A stretch of 5,877 nucleotides of DNA from Bacillota bacterium (GTDB taxonomy: Bacteria > Bacillota > Clostridia > Peptostreptococcales > Anaerovoracaceae): contig JAEEVI010000054.1 in NCBI GenBank assembly GCA_016287035.1, forward strand, positions 1 through 5,877. Reading direction: 5' to 3'. Every line of letters begins with the position of its first letter. Position 1 is the first letter of the stretch. This document shows positions 5,840 to 5,877 of the stretch, piece after piece. The notes under the pieces were generated by a model, which saw only the letters and a list, made by a program, of their open reading frames with translations, was not told the DNA's origin and made no database searches. Made by a program: the position numbers and the translations under genes.

Positions 5840-5877
5840 GGAGGGATTCCCGAGTGGCCAAAGGGGACGGACTGTAA
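5840..5877 (+). tRNA. tRNA-Tyr, anticodon GTA, 5' part only (cut by window edge)
   Basis: The 5' part GGAGGGA-TT-CCCGAGTGGCC followed by an ACGGA stem and CTGTAA loop matches the start of a class II tyrosine tRNA. The anticodon GTA lies at 5874-5876. The window ends inside the anticodon loop, so the long variable arm, T arm and acceptor 3' strand are outside. It starts 3 nt after the CCA of tRNA-Thr, so the array continues to the right. Confidence 0.9.

Noticed and set aside
5671..5877. Small open frame running through the tRNA genes
   Set aside because: It is a translation of tRNA sequence, a well-known false prediction; three well-formed cloverleaves and the 5' part of a fourth explain the region.
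5575..5877. tRNA genes as an integration (att) site for a mobile element
   Set aside because: No integrase gene, repeated tRNA 3' end or foreign-looking sequence is visible in the window.

Overview
The window is one compact, all-plus-strand stretch of a GC-rich bacterial chromosome (about 60% GC by eye). It holds five protein genes followed by a tRNA array: topA (5' truncated by the window edge), hslV, hslU, hflX, a YigZ/IMPACT-family gene, then tRNA-Val(TAC), tRNA-Asp(GTC), tRNA-Thr(TGT) and a tRNA-Tyr(GTA) cut off at the right edge. Nothing in it looks mobile, viral or CRISPR-related.

Organism: topA next to hslV-hslU recalls the Bacillota order topA-trmFO-xerC(codV)-clpQ-clpY-codY. The HslV N-terminus (FHATT) and the overall HslV and HslU sequences resemble Bacillota homologues such as Bacillus CodW/ClpY. 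trmFO and codV are absent between topA and hslV, and codY does not follow hslU. The codon use is unusual for a GC-rich genome: isoleucine is written with ATA about as often as ATC and almost never ATT, and AGG arginine is common. A GC-rich clostridial lineage or a relative such as Synergistota fits, but the sequence alone does not settle this.

Layout: positions 2-4846 carry topA, hslV, hslU and hflX with gaps of only 12, 14 and 13 nt. hflX then overlaps the YigZ gene by 4 nt (ATGA), so all five genes probably share a transcript. hslV and hslU have clear Shine-Dalgarno sequences; hflX has none. The protein operon ends at 5460. A 114-nt gap follows, with a weak possible terminator, a very good sigma-70-type promoter and a small leader hairpin. 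The tRNA array starts at 5575 and its members encode their own CCA ends.

Function: the operon joins DNA topology (TopA), ATP-dependent proteolysis (HslUV), a ribosome-splitting GTPase (HflX) and a YigZ/IMPACT protein of unresolved role. The last four can be read as a proteostasis and translation-stress module, which is an inference from co-location. All genes belong to known families and look intact. I found no convincing undescribed system; the findings are modest points on gene order, HslV maturation, codon use and control signals.
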